Source: Chrysomallon squamiferum (Eukaryota; Mollusca; Gastropoda; Neomphalida; Peltospiridae). Taken from it: DNA of 64,000 nt. Every line of letters starts with the position of its first letter. Position 1 is the stretch's first letter. A model generated the notes under the pieces. It searched no databases, was not told the DNA's origin, and worked only from the letters and a program-made list of their open reading frames with translations. Shown here in pieces: positions 1-13,255 of this stretch. Position numbers and translations under genes: made by a program. The DNA is taken from NCBI GenBank assembly GCA_012295275.1, contig CM022678.1:9305475-9369474 (forward strand). Reading direction: 5' to 3'.

Positions 1-363
1 TTTTTATGTCTGACTCTGATTTTTCTTTTAACAAATTTTCAGAAAGTTTTATAAACTTTTCATTTTCATCAATCAGATGTTTGTGTTCTCTGAACAATTT
101 CTGTATTTCTGAGTTTACAAAGTTCTGAGATTTTTCTATTTCTCTTATTATCCTGTCTTGTTCTTTGTGGACTGCGGCTGTGAAATCTGTTATTAGTGTG
201 TCACCAATCCTTCTGACCTCTTCTGCGGTGTCCACGACGTTGATGTCGACGGCTTGGCGAAGTTGTTCAATCTTATCATTCATCTCTGTCTGAAGAATTT
301 CTTTAAATTTTTTGAGACTCTCAGAAACAGAACTCAGAACTGAAATGTGGCCTCCCTTTTCAG
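1..363 (-). CDS. TRIM-like protein, coiled-coil exon (partial, runs off window)
   Basis: An open frame runs without a stop from the acceptor (ATTTCAG, exon begins at 363) to the left edge of the window. The translation begins EKGGHISVLSSVSESLKKF and continues for about 120 residues rich in E, K, Q, I and L, for example KIEQLRQAVD, EEVRRIGDTL, KEQDRIIREIEKSQNF and IDENEKFIKLSENLL. This has the heptad-like look of a long coiled coil. The exon starts in phase 1, which matches the phase 1 donor of the RING exon at 685-970, so the two join as one reading frame. RING followed by coiled coil is the TRIM-type E3 ubiquitin ligase layout; no B-box is visible between them. The rest of the protein lies outside the window. 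The TRIM assignment depends on the RING exon; the coiled coil alone is not diagnostic. Confidence 0.7.
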
Positions 364-417
364 CTGAAATAAATAAATAAGTAAATAAATAAATGAATGC
401 ATGATTAAATAATTGAT

Positions 418-460
<43 letters not shown>

Positions 461-684
461 TATTCAGTACTAATGCTATTAATAAAGATATGCGTACAAT
501 GTGAAGAGCTAGAGAATTTATCAATAAAATGTAAAATCTTAGTAGAAAAATGTAATACATAAAATGTCCTTTTTTTCTTTATTCTGCGATGGTTAATACA
601 GGACACAAATATTGTGAGTTAAATAATCACTGTATCTTCTTTAATTATTTTTTATTGTAATAGATCTAAACACATCTGACTCAC

Positions 685-970
685 AACACTTTGATTGTAG
701 CCGATCACTAATGGCGTCGACCAGTGACTTGTTAATAGGAAACTGAGCTGCCCACGTGTACACTGGTTTCGTGCTGTCTGGAATGTGGACATTCTGCCTG
801 CAGAACGGGCAGCTTATTTCTGTATCGTCGTCGTTGTAATTGTGACAAAAAGTCCTGCAGGCATTTCGAACAAAACGAATGGCCACAAGGTAGAACTCGT
901 GGCTTGTCGAAAATGTCCATACATAGACAGCAAGATAAGTTATCATCGGAGTTTGAAGCTGTTGCCATAT
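685..970 (-). CDS. TRIM-like RING-finger exon with a one-base frameshift
   Basis: The exon lies between an acceptor TTATTCACAG and a consensus donor GTGAGT (684-679). The ATG at 968-966 starts MATASNSDDNLSCCLCMDIF, followed by DKPRVLPCGHSFCSKCLQDF: the first half of a C3HC4 RING (CxxC, then CGHSFCxxC). The second half, DDDTEISCPFCRQNVHIPDS, supplies the last CPxC pair but lies in another frame. The switch falls at or next to a run of five T (ACTTTTTGTCAC on the minus strand); one more T would make the zinc ligands continuous. After the RING the frame reads FPINKSLVDAISDRLQSKC and splices in phase to the exon at 1-363. RING domains of this type recruit E2 enzymes for ubiquitin transfer. The lesion may be a homopolymer error or a real frameshift. 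An upstream non-coding exon is implied by the acceptor just before the ATG. Confidence 0.75.
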
Positions 971-973
971 CTG

Positions 974-1027
<54 letters not shown>

Positions 1028-1068
1028 GGGAAGGCTAAGAGAAAATATAGAGAAAGAAAAATGTAAAA

Positions 1069-1119
<51 letters not shown>

Positions 1120-1337
1120 TGAAAACAACTGACTGGAGGTAAAATTACATATTAATCCCAGTTAATTCATACGACAAATTCTATATACAAATAAATAAAA
1201 TGAAATGATAAATATATAAACTTGCAAATATAACACTGTCATTTTATAAATACATTAAATAAACTGTTTGTTTATTTATTTATTTAGTCTTATTTGTAAA
1301 ATAAAAGTGCATTACGAACTTGCTAAATTTAACCTTG

Positions 1338-1345
1338 TGACGTCA
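1338..1345. promoter_or_regulatory. CRE-like palindrome TGACGTCA
   Basis: A perfect 8-bp TGACGTCA sits upstream (minus orientation) of the TRIM-like exons. CREB/ATF-type factors bind this motif in animals. A single 8-mer in AT-rich DNA is weak evidence; it is noted because the same motif recurs at 53841 and 57291. Confidence 0.25.
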
Positions 1346-1635
1346 CTCTCAATTTGAGAAGGAAGACGACAGACTGTAAATTGCGTGGCGACAAAACTAA
1401 TATTATAAACGAAGTCTACTGTAATAAATTGTATGAAGCAAAGAAAAAAAATCACAAAAACCCAACAAACTCAACATATGTGAGTATCCATGAATACTGC
1501 AAGGTAATATAGCACACCACTAGAAAAGAAATCGTTTCTCGCAATGTGACGAGCTACTTTTCTTGAAAATCACATAGCTCGCACGATAAAGTAATCGTGG
1601 AATTGACTTTGAAAATGATATTTTAAAATATCTTA

Positions 1636-1704
<69 letters not shown>

Positions 1705-1706
<2 letters not shown>

Positions 1707-2600
1707 TTGACTTACTTAGTCTTGAGAAATGAAAATTTTCAGAGCTGAAAAAATGTCTCCGATTGCTCGTCTGCAACGTCAATTTACTCTTGCAGTAGTG
1801 AAGCCCGGTTTTTACAGACGACACTTAGTGAGGGGAAGATACCAATTCTCATGTAAAGAAGGGGTAACAGCTTTTTAATTTTCTATAAATAATCGTGAAA
1901 TATTTAATTCTTCTGATAAACTAAACTGCAGGAAAAGTAATAACTACTTTAACATAGTTTGTGCACTCAATTAATTTATAAAATGCTGTTTACAACCTAC
2001 GACACATATAATAATAATGGAGATAGCAACTGGCTTGTAGTTGGACAGAGAAAGATAATACATTTAACCGCCAAACTGTATCTTGTTTAAACTTGTGAGC
2101 GACTACATAAAAGGCGAAGTTATTTCAATGATTGGTAGGTTAAGTCATGTATCGTTAAGAACCTTTTGTTTTAAAGGTGATAAGAAGATGATAAAATAAT
2201 GAATTTATTTAAATTTGTTCATGCTATAAATATGGAGCATTCTGAACTCGTGCTTAATTTTCTAAATTAATTTATTTTATCTAATTTCTTCTAAAAGTTT
2301 CCACAATACTTTTGCTTTAAATCGCTAATTCCCAAACACTAAAAGAATACAGTCGCTCAAATTGACAATCTCTATGTATGACTCGCTCAAAATGTAGTCA
2401 CTAATAATAAACTAAACAATGAAAACTAAAAATCATGACAGTATTTAATGAGCAAGATAATACAATTTTATTTTTCTATAGGTGAATAATTGGTCTAAAT
2501 TTTTAATATCTCTTTTTAATTCGTTGGCAATTGTTTGTAAAATAACGCTACAAACGCCATAATTCAAGGGGTAACAGACACAGGAAAGATGTGTTATTAC
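1705..2600. other. No gene seen
   Basis: AT-rich single-copy DNA with many stops in all frames. A first, non-coding TRIM exon could lie here but no splice or coding signal singles one out. Confidence 0.6.
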
Positions 2601-2800
2601 NNNNNNNNNNNNNNNNNNNNNNNNNNNNNNNNNNNNNNNNNNNNNNNNNNNNNNNNNNNNNNNNNNNNNNNNNNNNNNNNNNNNNNNNNNNNNNNNNNNN
2701 NNNNNNNNNNNNNNNNNNNNNNNNNNNNNNNNNNNNNNNNNNNNNNNNNNNNNNNNNNNNNNNNNNNNNNNNNNNNNNNNNNNNNNNNNNNNNNNNNNNN
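2601..2800. other. Assembly gap, 200 N
   Basis: Exactly 200 N, directly before a CA-rich tract. The fixed length indicates a scaffolding placeholder, not a measured distance. Confidence 0.99.
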
Positions 2801-3200
2801 ACACACCACATACACACATACACACACATACATACACGACACACACACCACACACACACATACACACAGATACATAAACACCCACCACACACACACACAC
2901 AAACACACAGACACACACACAACATATACACACATACAAACATACACAGATACATGAACACACATACATAGTCACACACACCAGATACACAGCAACACAT
3001 GCACACATACCAACACGCACATATACACACACATACATACACACACACCACATAAACACACTTCGACACACAAACATACACACACATACACACAAACATA
3101 CACACACATATACAAACACATACACACAAACACAGAAACACACAAACACACATTCAAACACACGCATACACAATTACAAACACATACACACATAAATAAA
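2801..3200. repeat. CA-rich cryptic simple repeat
   Basis: About 400 bases built of ACAC, ACAT and ATAC steps, interrupted often enough to count as an old, degenerate CA repeat. Cys/Val-rich minus-strand frames here are artefacts of TGTGTG. Confidence 0.95.
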
Positions 3201-3852
3201 AATGAAATCAGAGAAACAACCGCACAAACGAAAATTGCTAAGCCAGGAAAAAACAACAAGAAAAATCAAAAAACAAAACAGAATCGATGTTTTAAAAACG
3301 TGACTAAATGTGAAACTGGATACCTCACTTGAGGTCTACAGACACGTGTTTTAAATCCGGGTGTTAGCGATCATGTTTCATCTTTATTTAGTGTGCACGT
3401 TCAAGTTAGTTTGAGTATGGAACAATTCACAATATTCACGTAGCAGGGGCACATGGGCGGAACTGCGATCTGAAGTATTTTTTTATTTTTTTTTTTTTTT
3501 TTTGTTTTTATTCTGCGTCTGATTATTATTATTTTTGTTGTTATTGTTGTTGTTACTATTTTTGGATCAGTTTATTTATTTTACAACAATAACAATAACA
3601 GCACGAATATGAACATTAACTGTAATAATTTTATCTACATACAGAAACTCATACGTACTGACATAAATACCCTCATATACAAACATACAGATATGTATAT
3701 TTCCAGATGTACATGCATGCCACTGCATTCCGATTATTCTCATTGTGCAGTCTAAACGTAACAAAACAGAATACTGATTCCTGTATAAATACATATACAC
3801 AAATATATCTATAGCAACATTAACACACAAATATGTTCATACACAGATAGAA

Positions 3853-3854
<2 letters not shown>
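3201..3854. other. No gene seen
   Basis: Holds a T-rich run near 3480-3503 and low-complexity TTATTG repeats. No supported coding frame. Confidence 0.6.
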
Positions 3855-3895
<41 letters not shown>

Positions 3896-4137
3896 TATTA
3901 AACTACTGTTTTAATGTTTGCTTTTCTTCTTCTTCTTCTTGTTTTATTGCTAATAGTATTATTATCATTATTATAACTATTATTATTAATATGATTACTA
4001 CTACTACTACTACTTTACTACTATTACTACTACTATTACTACTACTACTACTACTACTACTATTACTGCTATTACTACTGCTACAACTTATACTACCATT
4101 ACTACTACTGCTACTACTATTACTACTACTACTATTT

Positions 4138-4175
<38 letters not shown>

Positions 4176-4323
4176 TTACTACTACTATTACTACTATTAC
4201 ACACGGACACACGTGTATTAAACTACTGTTTTATTATTCGCTTTTCTTCTTCTTCGTCTTATTGTTAATATTATTATTATCATTATTATAACTATTATTA
4301 TTAACATGATTATTACTACTTAT

Positions 4324-4355
<32 letters not shown>

Positions 4356-4356
4356 T

Positions 4357-4407
<51 letters not shown>

Positions 4408-4445
4408 CACTGCCACTATTATTATTATTATTATTATTAATGACA
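3855..4445. repeat. CA and ACT/ATT microsatellite cluster
   Basis: An (AC)n run at 3855-3892 is followed by two ACT/ATT-rich blocks at about 3990-4200 and 4310-4440. The blocks share flanks: acgtgtattaaactactgtt occurs at 3891 and again near 4211. The whole unit therefore seems to have been duplicated, about 320 bp apart. Confidence 0.9.
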
Positions 4446-4479
4446 TTGTTGTACAGCAATACAGATATCATATAGAAAA

Positions 4480-4980
4480 AACACACAAAAAAGAAAAAAA
4501 AGAAGAAAAAAACAACAATATATTCCAAGATAGATACACAGAGGTGTATACGTAATAGATATACAGACACAGAAGATATACTTCTATAGACACACAAACG
4601 CTAATAACGCATACAGAAGAAAACACACAAAGTTTACCTACATAGATACAAACAGATATAAAAACAGAATGAACATATAAAACACACACAATGTTTACTT
4701 AAATAGGCAAAAATAGTTTTACATATATAATAAAGATAAATATACATACAAAGTATACTTATATAGATATATGCACTATCATACAAATATTATGGAGAGA
4801 AAACCACATAAAACACAACAAAGTGTACTTATATAGATACATACACAGTGATGCACATAATGCATATAAAATATAAAACAAGATAAAAGACAAAAAAAAA
4901 AAAAAAAACGCACAAAGTATATTACACAGGTACACACACAGTGATACATGTAATGTATAGAACACGCACCAACTATACTT
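4480..4980. repeat. Degenerate long-period repeat (ACACAAAGT..ACTTATATAGATA)
   Basis: A phrase of the type cacaaagt-ta-actt-atagatacataca recurs at about 4625, 4685, 4745, 4815 and 4910 with irregular spacing of about 60-100 bp. It is best read as an old, diverged minisatellite. Confidence 0.5.
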
Positions 4981-5578
4981 TAATTCTGATTTAAAACCAA
5001 TAGCAAGTAGACACGCCAGTTTTGTTAAAAATACAGATGATTTTTTTATCTAAAATATCTAAAACAAAAATACCACCAAACTCCTTTTTAGTCACCCTGG
5101 ATATTGATCGTGGAAATGTAACGAGAGAGGTGAAATAATTTTCCCAGTAATTTACAATCGTCGCAATGTTGACGTTGGTACAGTTATGAAGGAGCAATAT
5201 TTTAACTTACAGACTACTGTGAAAAATCCACTAACAGCACGTCACGTCATAGCTTACAGAAAAAAACATTTTAGTCTCTACGCGATTTTCGCAATAATAC
5301 GGGGTTTGTGAGGTCGTGATTGAACTCACATAATCAGCCGTACATAAGACAGAGAATTTTCATTGCTTTAATTCACACATACAAAAGAGAATTAAATTGT
5401 AGATTTTGTTTGTTTACCATCCCTAAATGCTGTACATAAACACAGTTGGAAATATGACAGTTTTTGATATAAGAATTAAGTGTTTGACTGGCAAATAAAT
5501 TTAATTACACTACAGAGATTTATTACACAGTTTGTGTTTATGTTAGATTATTTTCTAAAACCTATTTTCTTTACTTTT
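4981..5578. other. No gene seen
   Basis: Single-copy sequence. A 68-codon minus frame at 4991-5197 has no recognisable motif and is not supported. Confidence 0.5.
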
Positions 5579-5667
5579 TTAACATATTATCATTATTGCT
5601 ATTATTATTATTATTATATTATTATTATCATTACTATTATTATTATTATCATTATTGCTATTATTAC

Positions 5668-5704
<37 letters not shown>
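5579..5704. repeat. ATT microsatellite
   Basis: A long interrupted ATT/ATC run. Confidence 0.9.
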
Positions 5705-5705
<1 letters not shown>

Positions 5706-6176
5706 CACGTTGATACAATGAACATAGTTGATCTCTCTCCTGCTCGGGCTAACTCAGTCTTGCACAATAAAAACACATCAGTGAGGCTCTCCGGTCTGGT
5801 TTCCAGTTGAATATCAAGTCACTTTGTGTCTGTATGATCATCATACTTTTGGTGGGGTCTGTAGTGCTGTTTTTAACCTGTCAGGACATCTGACCTTTGA
5901 CCGCGCACGGTGATGAATGACCAATGCACTGTTTTAATGCTTTAGGTGAGCTGGAAACACGGTCACTCGTATGACACAAAATGTATCTGCCGCATTGCAC
6001 GCTTTATCTTCTAGCCGACTTTTGATGTTTCATTTAAAGTGTGCCAGCCACAGACCCACAACTTGAGGCTTGTTTGCTTCAGCTTTTGGTTTGAGATTTG
6101 GCTTCAGTGTTGTTTGAGTGTTAGCTTGTAATGAAGAACTTTTTCAATCCTCACAGTTTAGTTAACAGTGAGGTGA

Positions 6177-6215
<39 letters not shown>

Positions 6216-6535
6216 ACAACAAATTTGAAACACGCTTTGAGATTTTTATATACAGATACCTGCCTGTTTACAGCAACAAGGTAAGGCTATCAGCATCACA
6301 GCCAATATTCAAGTGTAAAAAGCAAATACAAGAAATCGTGAAAGAAAAATTACAAAAAGAAAAGAAACAGAATTATGCATAATGTTACAGGCTTATAGAT
6401 AATTATATTTGACACAAGCAATTACTATTATTTTTTAAAATATGATTCGTTAAATGATTACAAAAATATGTAATATAAATTTCAAAATTATTGGTTGTAA
6501 ATAATAATGAAAATTAAATGAAATTAAGTGAAATG

Positions 6536-6571
<36 letters not shown>

Positions 6572-7270
6572 CTAAATGCAATTCAAACAATATCTGGAAT
6601 CAGACTGAATTCATATGAAAATGGAGAGAAAAAAGTACATTTTTAATCAATTAAATTCAGTGAAAATGCTTTATGAATGAAAATATGGTGAGAAAAAATA
6701 GGGGTGTCAAAAATCAGGATAGGGGGAATAACTCATGATGATATCTCACATTTTGATATGTAAGGAAAAATAAATTAAAATAATTATAAAATAAATAAAA
6801 TGAAATATATATATATATATATATAAAATTAAATTCAAAATATTGTGAATCCAGTTTCATTCTATATATCAACATCACTAAAATTAATTTCTAGCCAGGA
6901 CCAAAACAAAAAAACAAAATAATTAATTAAAAATATTTAATCTATGCATTCTATAATATAGCTAAAACAGAGCAGTGTAAAATTAGATTTAACTGTTATT
7001 ATTTATTTTATATTCTATTTTTTATTTTACTGATGTATTTTTTCTTATTATATTTGAGATATTATTAATTATTGTTCATTAATATTTTTTTTACTAAAAC
7101 AAGACACTCAGAAATTAATATTACTTTTTACTTTAAATTTATAAAACAAAATTAATAATAATAACCATTGTTATTACAATGATGAAGATAGGAATAATAT
7201 TTTACAATTTTGCATAGAATTTAAAATAATAATAATAATAATCATAATAATAATAATAAAAATAATAAAT

Positions 7271-7325
<55 letters not shown>

Positions 7326-7597
7326 AAAATATAAAAAGTTTGCTGATCTTTCTGTTCAAATTTAAAGTATTTTACAGAATTAAATTTCTCTGGTACAGTA
7401 GATATCAGTTTTAACACACAAAACACACAATAAATAAAATAAATATGGAAACCATTCTAAGAATCACAACTGTGTGCAAACACAACATGTAAAAACTAAA
7501 CACTAAGCTGCTGTCAGAATTTGCTAATAAAGTCACATAGTAATCACACTTGAACAATTCTCAGATGAAAGCTTGATGAATATGACCCCTGACCTTA
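5705..7597. other. Intergenic; poly(A), AT and AAT runs
   Basis: 5705-6130 is locally more GC-rich than its surroundings but has no supported frame. It is followed by a poly(A) run (6178-6213), AT runs (6537-6562 and about 6809-6824) and an AAT/ATT block (7209-7325). The AAT half meeting an ATT half near 7290 makes a potential hairpin. Confidence 0.6.
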
Positions 7598-7870
7598 TTA
7601 TGTGTGTATGTGCATGTGTGTGTGCTTGTGTGTGATTTTTTTTGTCCTGCATTGTATGATGTGTGTGTATACATTGTGTAAGGTGTGTTTTGATATGTAA
7701 ATGTGTGTGTGAATTTTTAATATTTTGGGGTCCTTATGAATGTATGGTGTGTGTTTGAGTTCTTGTGTGGGATATCTAGATGTGTGTGCATATTGTGTTG
7801 TGTGTGTTTGATGTGTAAGGGTCTGTGTATGTGTGTCTGTGTACATGGATATTGAGTGTATGTGTAGATA
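7598..7870. repeat. TG-rich cryptic repeat
   Basis: Interrupted TGTG/TATG repeats. The reverse complement gives His/Thr-rich frames with no biological support. Confidence 0.8.
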
Positions 7871-8117
7871 TATGAGTCTTTGTCTGTGCATTTCTCACAA
7901 CTCAAAAAGCAGAAACAAATAAAATGAAGTAAGACAAAACCCACACTGCAATAAAATGTATAATGAAAGAAACAAATTACAAAAATAAATCAGTGTAAAC
8001 ATGTATTTCAGAAGTGTGTGACTTGTAATCAATAAAATACAAATACACAAGAACAAACAAACCCAGTTATAAATCTGCAAGCTTTTCTGAGATCCACAGT
8101 GTAAAATCATGTGACCA

Positions 8118-9021
8118 AAATTTACACAGTTATTTAGACACAGTATTTCACTACACAGTTATTTAGACACACAGTATTTCACTACACAGTTATTTAGACA
8201 CACAGTATTTCACTATACAGTTATTTAGACACAGTATTTCACTATACTGTTATTTAGACACACAGTATTTCACTATACAGTTATTTAGACACAGTATTTC
8301 ACTATACAGTTATTTAGACACAGTATTTCACTACACAGTTATTTAGACACACAGTATTTCACTATACAGTTATTTAGACACAGTATTTCACTATACAGTT
8401 ATTTAGACACACAGTATTTCACTACACAGTTATTTAGACACAGTATTTCACTACACAGTTATTTAGACACACAGTATTTCACTATACAGTTATTTAGACA
8501 CAGTATTTCACTACACTGTTATTTAGACACAGTATTTCACTACACAGTTATTTAGACACAGTATTTCACTACACAGTTATTTAGACACACAGTATTTCAC
8601 TACACAGTTATTTAGACACAGTATTTCACTACACAGTTATTTAGACACAGTATTTCACTATACAGTTATTTAGACACAGTATTTCACTACACAGTTATTT
8701 AGACACAGGATTTCACTACACTGTTATTTAGACACACAGTATTTCACTACACAGTTATTTAGACACAGTATTTCACTACACAGTTATTTAGACACACAGT
8801 ATTTCACTATACAGTTATTTAGACACAGTATTTCACTACACAGTTATTTAGACACACACACACAGTTATTTAGACACACAGTATTTCACTATACAGTTAT
8901 TTAGACACAGTATTTCACTACACTGTTATTTAGACACACAGTATTTCACTACACAGTTATTTAGACACACAGTATTTCACTATACAGTTATTTAGACACA
9001 GTATTTCACTATACAGTTATC
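8118..9021 (+). repeat. 29/31-bp minisatellite, about 30 copies
   Basis: Tandem units built on acagttatttagacacag then tatttcactatac. Units alternate between 29 bp and 31 bp through one extra AC in the acacac step, and between cactac and cactat at the junction. One copy near 8851-8866 has an expanded acacacacac. Neither length is a multiple of three and stops are frequent, so it is non-coding. Confidence 0.95.
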
Positions 9022-9158
9022 TTTCCTAGATGACAAACATTTAGTATAACTCAGTTTATTAAATGTAGGCAAATACACAGGTCTAAATAAAACCATGCTC
9101 TGTATGTAGTAGATTAAAAATATGATCAGCTTAGTATTAATATAATTATTCATGTACC

Positions 9159-9194
<36 letters not shown>

Positions 9195-10603
9195 TAATAA
9201 TAATGTTGATGATAATGATAATTTCTTTTAAAAGATAGAGATTATCTTATTTATATATGTATACATAGCATTACATTTAGCTAAATGAAACTACATTAAT
9301 TTCGATGGAAAAGGTTAGTAAAGGTTTCTCGATATTATTTTGATTTAGATGTAATCTTTCTCTACCTATATAACATTGTTTTCTGGGTTAATGTAGTTAA
9401 TATTATCATAAATCTAAAATTATTCAAAATGATATGTTTTACAGATTTCTGCATGGTTTAGTTTCTAATTTGATAACTGAAATGCACTTTTTTAAATCAA
9501 TTTGTTTTATATATAATGTGTACAGTTATAAATATTCATTAAGCATCCATTAGGCATGCAAATAGTAAAAAAAGTGAAATTAAACTTTAGTTCTGTAGCC
9601 CTACATTTCTGCAAACCCTCTTTAAAGGTTTCAGTAAGAAATTTACAGAAACAAATTTTATTAATATATTAATATTATATTTATCTCTTATTAAGGATTA
9701 GAATTTCTTGCTGTATGTAAAAATGGTAACTTAAAACTGGTTAATAATAATAACAATAATAAAAAGATAAAATAATAATAATAATAATAATAATAATAGA
9801 AAAAAATTTGTGCTACTAGATTCTAGTAACAAAAACAACATGGTTTTTACTGAAAGAAATTTTCATGAGTTTTAGACAAGTTTTACTTTGAAATTTTCTT
9901 TTCTTTAACATTTAGCACTATAGAACTTAAATTCATCATGAAACACAACTGGAAAATTCCACAGGTATAAAACACAACTCTTCTTTTTTTTTTAAATAAG
10001 TAAGTCATTTATAATTGAGAAGCAATATACAGTAGCACATTATTATAGTTTAAATCAGTTTTGAATGCAGAAACTGTGATGCAGCCTGATTAATCATGTT
10101 AAAAATATTTCCCATCTGAAAAACTTGCAGCTAGCTATATCTGACAAACAGTGATTTGAAATATCATGAGTTCATTGTAGATTTTATTTTACACTGTATG
10201 AATTAAAGATCTGAATATTCTGAAAAGGATTAATTATAAATTTGCATCTATATCTGACAAACAGTGATTTGAAATATCATGATTCATTATAAATATTTTA
10301 TTTAACAAAACACCAATAAATAAAGATTTGAGAATTCTGAACTCTAATAATTATATGTAGACTAATCATTTTTGATTATAAAATAATAATAATAAATAAA
10401 TAAAAATAATAGCAAAATAATAAATAATAATAATAATAAAATAATAATAAAATAATAATAATAAAAAATAATAGTGAAATGCTTAATAATAATAATAATA
10501 ATAATAAAATATTTAAATAATAATAATAATTAGCAAAAATAATAGTATGTTTAATTAATATTTAAATAATAAAATTAATAATTTAAATTAATAATAATAA
10601 TAA

Positions 10604-10635
<32 letters not shown>

Positions 10636-11166
10636 CAATAAATGTGCTACTAGATTCTAGTAAAAAAAACAGAACAAGGTTTTTACTGAAAGAAATTTTC
10701 ATGAGTTTTAGACAAGTTTCACTTTGAAATTTTCATTTTCTTTTAAAATTTAGCACTATAGCAGATTTAAATAAGCATCTTTTAACTGGCACATTTAATT
10801 AACATTTTCCCATTGGCATTTAATTAATATTTTATAGCTTATTTGAAATTTGCTTGTATAAAACTGTGATGTTCTAGTCAGGATATTTAAAATAGCATGT
10901 TTCATTAGCATATTTAAATAGCATGTTTAAATAGCATATTTAAATAGCATGTTTCATTATGTACATCATAAAAGCATGTTTTATTACATATTTTAAAAAT
11001 GTAACACAGAAATAGTATGGTTTCAACAATTAAAAACAGATGATTAAAAATAAATATTTAAATTTAACAAAATAATTTTAAATTTTGGATACTTTTTTTA
11101 AATCAGTTTGAGAACCCACATTAATATTATATGTAGACTAATGTATTTTGTTGATGAAAAAATAAA

Positions 11167-11206
<40 letters not shown>

Positions 11207-12248
11207 TATTTGTTTCTAATTAATGTAGATCCTTTTTTTTACTGTAAAAATAAAGTTTTAATAATTTAATGATCTTTAAATTTAGGATATTTTTTAAATG
11301 TTGAGAAAAATAATAATAATAATAATAATACTAAATAATAATATCTAAAATATTAATAATAAAATAACAGCAGCAAATGTTACTGCATTAATCAAATCAT
11401 TTTCTGAAAAGCTTTTGTTTAATTTGCTACAAGTATTAAGATGGTATAAAAATGATTAGTAAAGCTGGAAACACTTTATAAAAACATGACATTGACTTAG
11501 CTACTTTGTGTACCTTTTATAGAAACAGGTCACATTTACTTCACATGAAGAACATTAGGAACATGGAAAAGATGTCTCATACAACAAATATTAAAAATAT
11601 TATTTGTCATAAGGCATTGAGATTAAATATTCAGTTACAATTTACTAAAAATGAAAAAATGTAAGCAATATTTATGTAGAAAAAAAAAAAAAAAAAATAA
11701 TAATAATAAAATAAAATAAAATAAAATTTACTTGAATGGTTTAGCTAAGAAAAATCTCTTGAAAGTAACGGATGTATTTTTTTTTGTTTATAAAAACAAA
11801 AAGTGGCTCAATGTTGTCTAAATTAGGGGTTATATTTCCAATGTAGCTTTTAGTTTATTTTATTCATGGTTATAAGATTTAAAAAATAAATAAGGAAAGA
11901 AAGAAATAAAGAAAAGAAACAAACTTTGTTTAACTATGAAATATTTCTTCAGATATTTAGATATTTTGAAAGACTACACAAACAATTGTAATACACACTT
12001 TCTGCATCTGACAAACTACTGCAAAAAGTGAAAGAAAAACTTTTTGAAAAGCTTGGTGTTTTCATTGTAAAGATATTAAAGAAAAAAAAAAAAACAGAAC
12101 ATTGTCCAAAGGAGCAAAAAATAAAAAATGTAGAAAACATTTGTCATCATAAATTGTAACCATGACAACAATGTAAAGAGCCAACTGCTGCTGCAGCTGC
12201 TGATGATGTCAGGATGATGGTGATGTGTGTTGTGAGATCTACGTCTTC
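9022..12248. other. AT-rich DNA with local direct repeats; no gene seen
   Basis: Contains AAT runs (about 9160-9205, 9770-9798, 10380-10635, 11161-11206). A block of about 115 bp is duplicated directly at about 9808-9930 and 10642-10757 (shared phrase gtgctactagattctagtaa). A block of about 100 bp is duplicated near 10132-10225 and 10235-10330 (shared phrase atctgacaaacagtgatttg). All of it lies 3' of the last CAMSAP-like exon, so part may be its 3' UTR. Confidence 0.6.
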
Positions 12249-12379
12249 CTAATACACTTTCTTTGACGTTGCTGGTGGTTTCCCAGTCTTCCAGAGAGAA
12301 TTATGAATAACAACAGCATCAATGGACACAGATAAATGTTTGCTTGATGTCAGTGAAACTTTTAGCTCTAGAATTATAT
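12249..12379 (-). CDS. CAMSAP-like gene, last coding exon (end of CKK domain)
   Basis: An acceptor (CTCACAG) precedes 12379 and the frame ends at TAG (12251-12249). The translation holds SSKHLSVSIDAVVIHNSLW then KTGKPPATSKK. This matches the end of the CKK domain of CAMSAP/Patronin proteins as I recall it (SMSVDAFTIQGHLW, then a Lys/Pro-rich tail). The exon begins with two bases that complete the codon opened by the phase 1 donor at 13096, giving an uninterrupted join. The CKK domain binds microtubules and recognises minus ends. No lesion is visible in this exon. Confidence 0.85.
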
Positions 12380-12774
12380 CTGTGAGAAAAACAAAATAAT
12401 ATTAATTAATTTATTACATGGTAATTAATAAGTAAAACAATAATTCATTAGTATTGACTCATTCCTAATCAGAAAGCATTCTTAAAAACACATTTACATT
12501 CACTGAAATATTTTAATCTTAAGCAGTCAGTTCTGTGACATAATTAATAAATTAAAAAAAAAAATATAAGAAAAGAACTTGAAACTAAATGAAGTATTTG
12601 GTTTTTATTAATAAGAAATTATATATTGATACATTTTTTATCCTCACTATCTAATCACACCACTGATTAAGTTCTTGTTATAGGCTCTATCATTTTTTTT
12701 ATTGAGAAACACAAAAATTTAAATTTCATTTCATCAGTATAAAAATTCACCTAATTATTTTCAGTTTATATTAA

Positions 12775-12805
<31 letters not shown>

Positions 12806-13095
12806 AATAATAATAATAATAACACAACTAATTAGTAAATACATTATTTGCAAACACATATTTTAGATTATATTAATGAGCTGCATGTTGAGAAATGTAC
12901 AAATTTATAAAGATGTAGACAGATTTAAAATAATATAAAAATAAACTTTCTTATCAAAACTACTTATTTTTATAGCAATGTACATGATGTTAGACATAAA
13001 AATATATTAAATATGTACTTACTTATAAAAGTATTTATTTATGTAGCAATACCTACTATGACAGTTTAAAATATTAAATATGTATACTCACTTAC

Positions 13096-13255
13096 AAAAC
13101 CTATGAATCATGTTATTGGTAATTTCTTTAGGTCCCACACCACAAATTTTGATAACTTCGTCTGTTTCGGGTGTGAAAGAATATAGAGCCCTGTACTGAC
13201 ATCCTCCATCTCGGAACAGAATTACAAAGTGTTTAGCATCAGACTTAGCCAGCTC
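13096..13255 (-). CDS. CAMSAP-like gene, CKK core exon
   Basis: Bounded by acceptor GTGTATCTAG and donor GTAAGT (13095-13090). It encodes ELAKSDAKHFVILFRD, GGCQYRALYSFTPETDEVIK and ICGVGPKEITNNMIHRF. The family pattern is EIEKSKSNNFIILFRD, CQFRALYTLSEETEEL and AGYGPRTVTPAMVEGIY, so the match covers the whole exon at even spacing. This is the strongest evidence for the gene's identity. The open frame and clean splice sites contrast with the damaged upstream exons. The CKK-bearing 3' part may therefore still be expressed, or the upstream lesions may be sequence errors. Confidence 0.9.

Larger units (their letters stand above)
421..1704. repeat. AAT-trinucleotide microsatellites around the TRIM exons
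   Basis: Perfect or near-perfect AAT runs occur at about 421-461, 975-1025, 1068-1120 and 1634-1704. Frames through them give poly-Ile, poly-Asn or poly-Leu and are not genes. Confidence 0.95.

Noticed and set aside
943-1824. Poly-Ile/Leu/Asn open frames
   Set aside because: They are translations of AAT microsatellites.
2445-3259. Cys/Val-rich and His/Thr-rich frames up to 242 codons
   Set aside because: They run through CA repeats and the N gap; no real sequence supports them.
3991-4597. Poly-Leu, poly-Tyr, poly-Val and poly-Ser frames
   Set aside because: ACT microsatellites read in different phases.
8118-9021. Regular repeats that might suggest a CRISPR-like array
   Set aside because: Units are directly contiguous with no unique spacers, in a clearly eukaryotic context; a minisatellite.
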